This document shows, one piece after another, positions 62,477 through 64,000 of a DNA stretch of 64,000 nucleotides. The position numbers and the translations under genes were made by a program. This DNA comes from an uncultured Siphonobacter sp. (GTDB lineage Bacteria; Bacteroidota; Bacteroidia; Cytophagales; Spirosomataceae), in assembly GCA_913774715.1 (NCBI GenBank), contig CAJYHS010000149.1, forward strand, positions 1-64,000, in the 5' to 3' direction. The notes beneath the pieces are model-generated. The model saw only the letters and a program-made list of their open reading frames with translations. It was not told the origin of the DNA and did not search any database. Position 1 is the stretch's first letter. Each line of letters opens with the position of its first letter.

Positions 62477-64000
62477 TTATTCCGCTTTTAAAGCATTCTC
62501 AAATTGTAGCTTCACTAAGCCACTGTATAAACCATCTTCAATTAAAGACAATTCCTCGTGAGTACCCTGTTCGATAATTTCTCCCTGCTGAAGTACGTAA
62601 ATCTGGTCTACGTTGCGAATCGTGGCCAATCGGTGGGCAATAATGATAGTCGTCCGATTTTCCATTAATCCATCCAGAGCCTCCTGAACCAATTTTTCCG
62701 ATTCCGCATCTAACGAAGACGTAGCTTCATCCAATATGAGAATGGCAGGGTCTTTCAAAATAGCCCGGGCAATAGCGATGCGTTGCCGCTGACCACCCGA
62801 AAGTTTAACGCCTCGTTCTCCAACAATGGTATCAAAACCTTCGGGAAACGAAGTAATAAATTCGTAGGCATTGGCTTTACGGGCCGCTGCTACAATTTCC
62901 TGATCGGTAGCTCCGGGGCGTCCGTACTCAATGTTTTCACGAATGGTTCCGCCAAAAAGCATTACTTCCTGCGGTACGACCGCCATATGGCTGCGATAAT
63001 CCGTTATCGAATATTTTTCGATGGCATGTCCATCTACCAAAATCTGTCCCTGCTGCGATCGGTAGTACCGCATGAGTAATTGCACAATGGTAGATTTACC
63101 CGCCCCCGAATAGCCCACTAAGGCGATTTTCTCTCCTCGATGAACTTGAAGATTAATATTCCTTAATACTTGTATATCGGGACGTGAAGGATAACTAAAG
63201 CCTACATTTCTAAATTCAATGCTCCCGTCCAGGGTGGGCTTGCTTACCTGAGCAGTCTGATCGAGATCAACTTCCGAATCTTCTTCCAGAATTTCTAAAA
63301 TACGCTCGGAAGCACCGATGGTTTTCTGCACCTGGGCATACATATCACCTAACCCCCCAACTGAACCCCCAATGAACGCGGTATACAATACAAAGCCGAA
63401 AAGATCAGCCATGATCATTTCGCCGTTTAGCACTAGCGTTGCTCCGTACCAAACCACACCAATAATCCCACCAAAGAGGGCAAAGATGATAAAGGATACG
63501 AATCCTCCCCGGTACATAGAAGCTTTCAGAGCGGTATTCACTACCCGGTTCAGTGCCGTGGTATAACGATTCACTTCGAGCTTTTCATTAGTGAACGCTT
63601 TTACTATGTTAATAGATTGTAAGGTTTCCTCCACTACAATATTAGCCGAAGCCAGTTCATCCTGAGCCTGCTTGGACATGGTGCGAATAAACTTGCCAAA
63701 CACCATAGCCGCTACCACCAGAACGGGAAAGGTAGCCAGCATAAATAAGGTAAGCTTCCAAGAAATGGTCAGAATGACAATGATTCCGATGACTAAAGTC
63801 GCTACGCCCCGCAGTAACTCGGCTAAAGTAATAGTTAATACATCCTGAAGCTGGGTTACGTCGGAAGTCATGCGGCTCATTAATTCCCCTACCCTTCTTT
63901 GCTCGAAAAATCGAATGGGTAAGGTCACAATCTTTGTGTATAAGCTTTTGCGAACATCAGCCATGGATCGCTCACTGACGCGGGTAAAGTAATAAATCCG
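62477..64000 (-). CDS. ABC-type exporter (MsbA/multidrug-like), partial at right edge
   Basis: The frame is open to the end of the window, so the N terminus is missing; residues before the Met at 63964 (IYYFTRVSERS) already match the family. About 508 residues are visible. The membrane domain has FFEQRRVGELMSRMTSDV and several helices. The nucleotide-binding domain has Walker A GYSGAGKST, Q-loop VPQEVMLFGG, signature LSGGQRQR, Walker B AILILDEATS and the switch His in IIIAHRLATI. It is a half-transporter working as a homodimer or heterodimer, exporting lipids or drugs. All ATPase motifs are intact. Confidence 0.93.
   Translation of the reverse strand, partial: RIYYFTRVSERSMADVRKSLYTKIVTLPIRFFEQRRVGELMSRMTSDVTQLQDVLTITLAELLRGVATLVIGIIVILTISWKLTLFMLATFPVLVVAAMVFGKFIRTMSKQAQDELASANIVVEETLQSINIVKAFTNEKLEVNRYTTALNRVVNTALKASMYRGGFVSFIIFALFGGIIGVVWYGATLVLNGEMIMADLFGFVLYTAFIGGSVGGLGDMYAQVQKTIGASERILEILEEDSEVDLDQTAQVSKPTLDGSIEFRNVGFSYPSRPDIQVLRNINLQVHRGEKIALVGYSGAGKSTIVQLLMRYYRSQQGQILVDGHAIEKYSITDYRSHMAVVPQEVMLFGGTIRENIEYGRPGATDQEIVAAARKANAYEFITSFPEGFDTIVGERGVKLSGGQRQRIAIARAILKDPAILILDEATSSLDAESEKLVQEALDGLMENRTTIIIAHRLATIRNVDQIYVLQQGEIIEQGTHEELSLIEDGLYSGLVKLQFENALKAE

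Overview
The window looks like a chromosome segment of a Bacteroidota bacterium, most likely order Cytophagales (Spirosoma/Dyadobacter/Siphonobacter-like). The evidence is a SusC/SusD pair, promoters of the TTG...TAnnTTTG type, weak Shine-Dalgarno sequences, an alternative complex III (Act) operon joined to an aa3-type oxidase, and the protein sequences themselves. The genus is inference. No phage, insertion sequence, CRISPR array or integrase was seen.

Layout. 1-394: no gene; the trpBA terminator and two tandem strong promoters firing leftward out of the window, of the kind that drive stable RNA operons. 395-2580: trpB-trpA behind a complete ribosome-mediated attenuator with a 17-residue leader peptide containing three consecutive Trp codons. 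2659-18217: a carbohydrate-utilisation locus on the minus strand (SusC, SusD, a large secreted protein, a SASA-type esterase, a Na+/solute symporter, a GH2 enzyme, an FAD oxidoreductase). A divergent LacI-type regulator with an N-terminal zinc ribbon faces it. 18270-19763: trpC-trpF, on the same strand and in the classical order relative to trpBA, so the sugar locus splits what looks like a trpC-F-B-A block. 19791-26349: housekeeping and membrane genes (RluA-type pseudouridine synthase, priA, M20 peptidase, an acyltransferase-like membrane protein, a small acidic protein).

26477-41848: the transcription/translation block, read leftward: tRNA-Tyr, tRNA-Gly, tRNA-Thr, tuf, tRNA-Trp, secE, nusG, rplK, rplA, rplJ, rplL, rpoB, rpoC. 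Two near-identical promoters precede tRNA-Tyr and tRNA-Trp, and terminators separate tRNA-Thr from tuf and tuf from tRNA-Trp. The rplL-rpoB spacer holds a weak attenuator and a pseudoknot-like leader. An acyltransferase-3 gene lies between rpoB and rpoC, which are normally adjacent.

42001-44344: an ECF sigma factor, a probable membrane anti-sigma factor and an outer-membrane protein. 44587-61636: a respiratory supercluster, transcribed leftward as ActA-B-C-D-E-F, oxidase subunits II and I, a terminator, then heme A synthase, heme O synthase, two subunit III proteins, subunit IV, SCO, DUF420 and a small CxxC protein. Together these carry electrons from menaquinol to oxygen and build the oxidase cofactors. 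61997-64000: a Fur-family regulator and an ABC exporter cut by the right edge.
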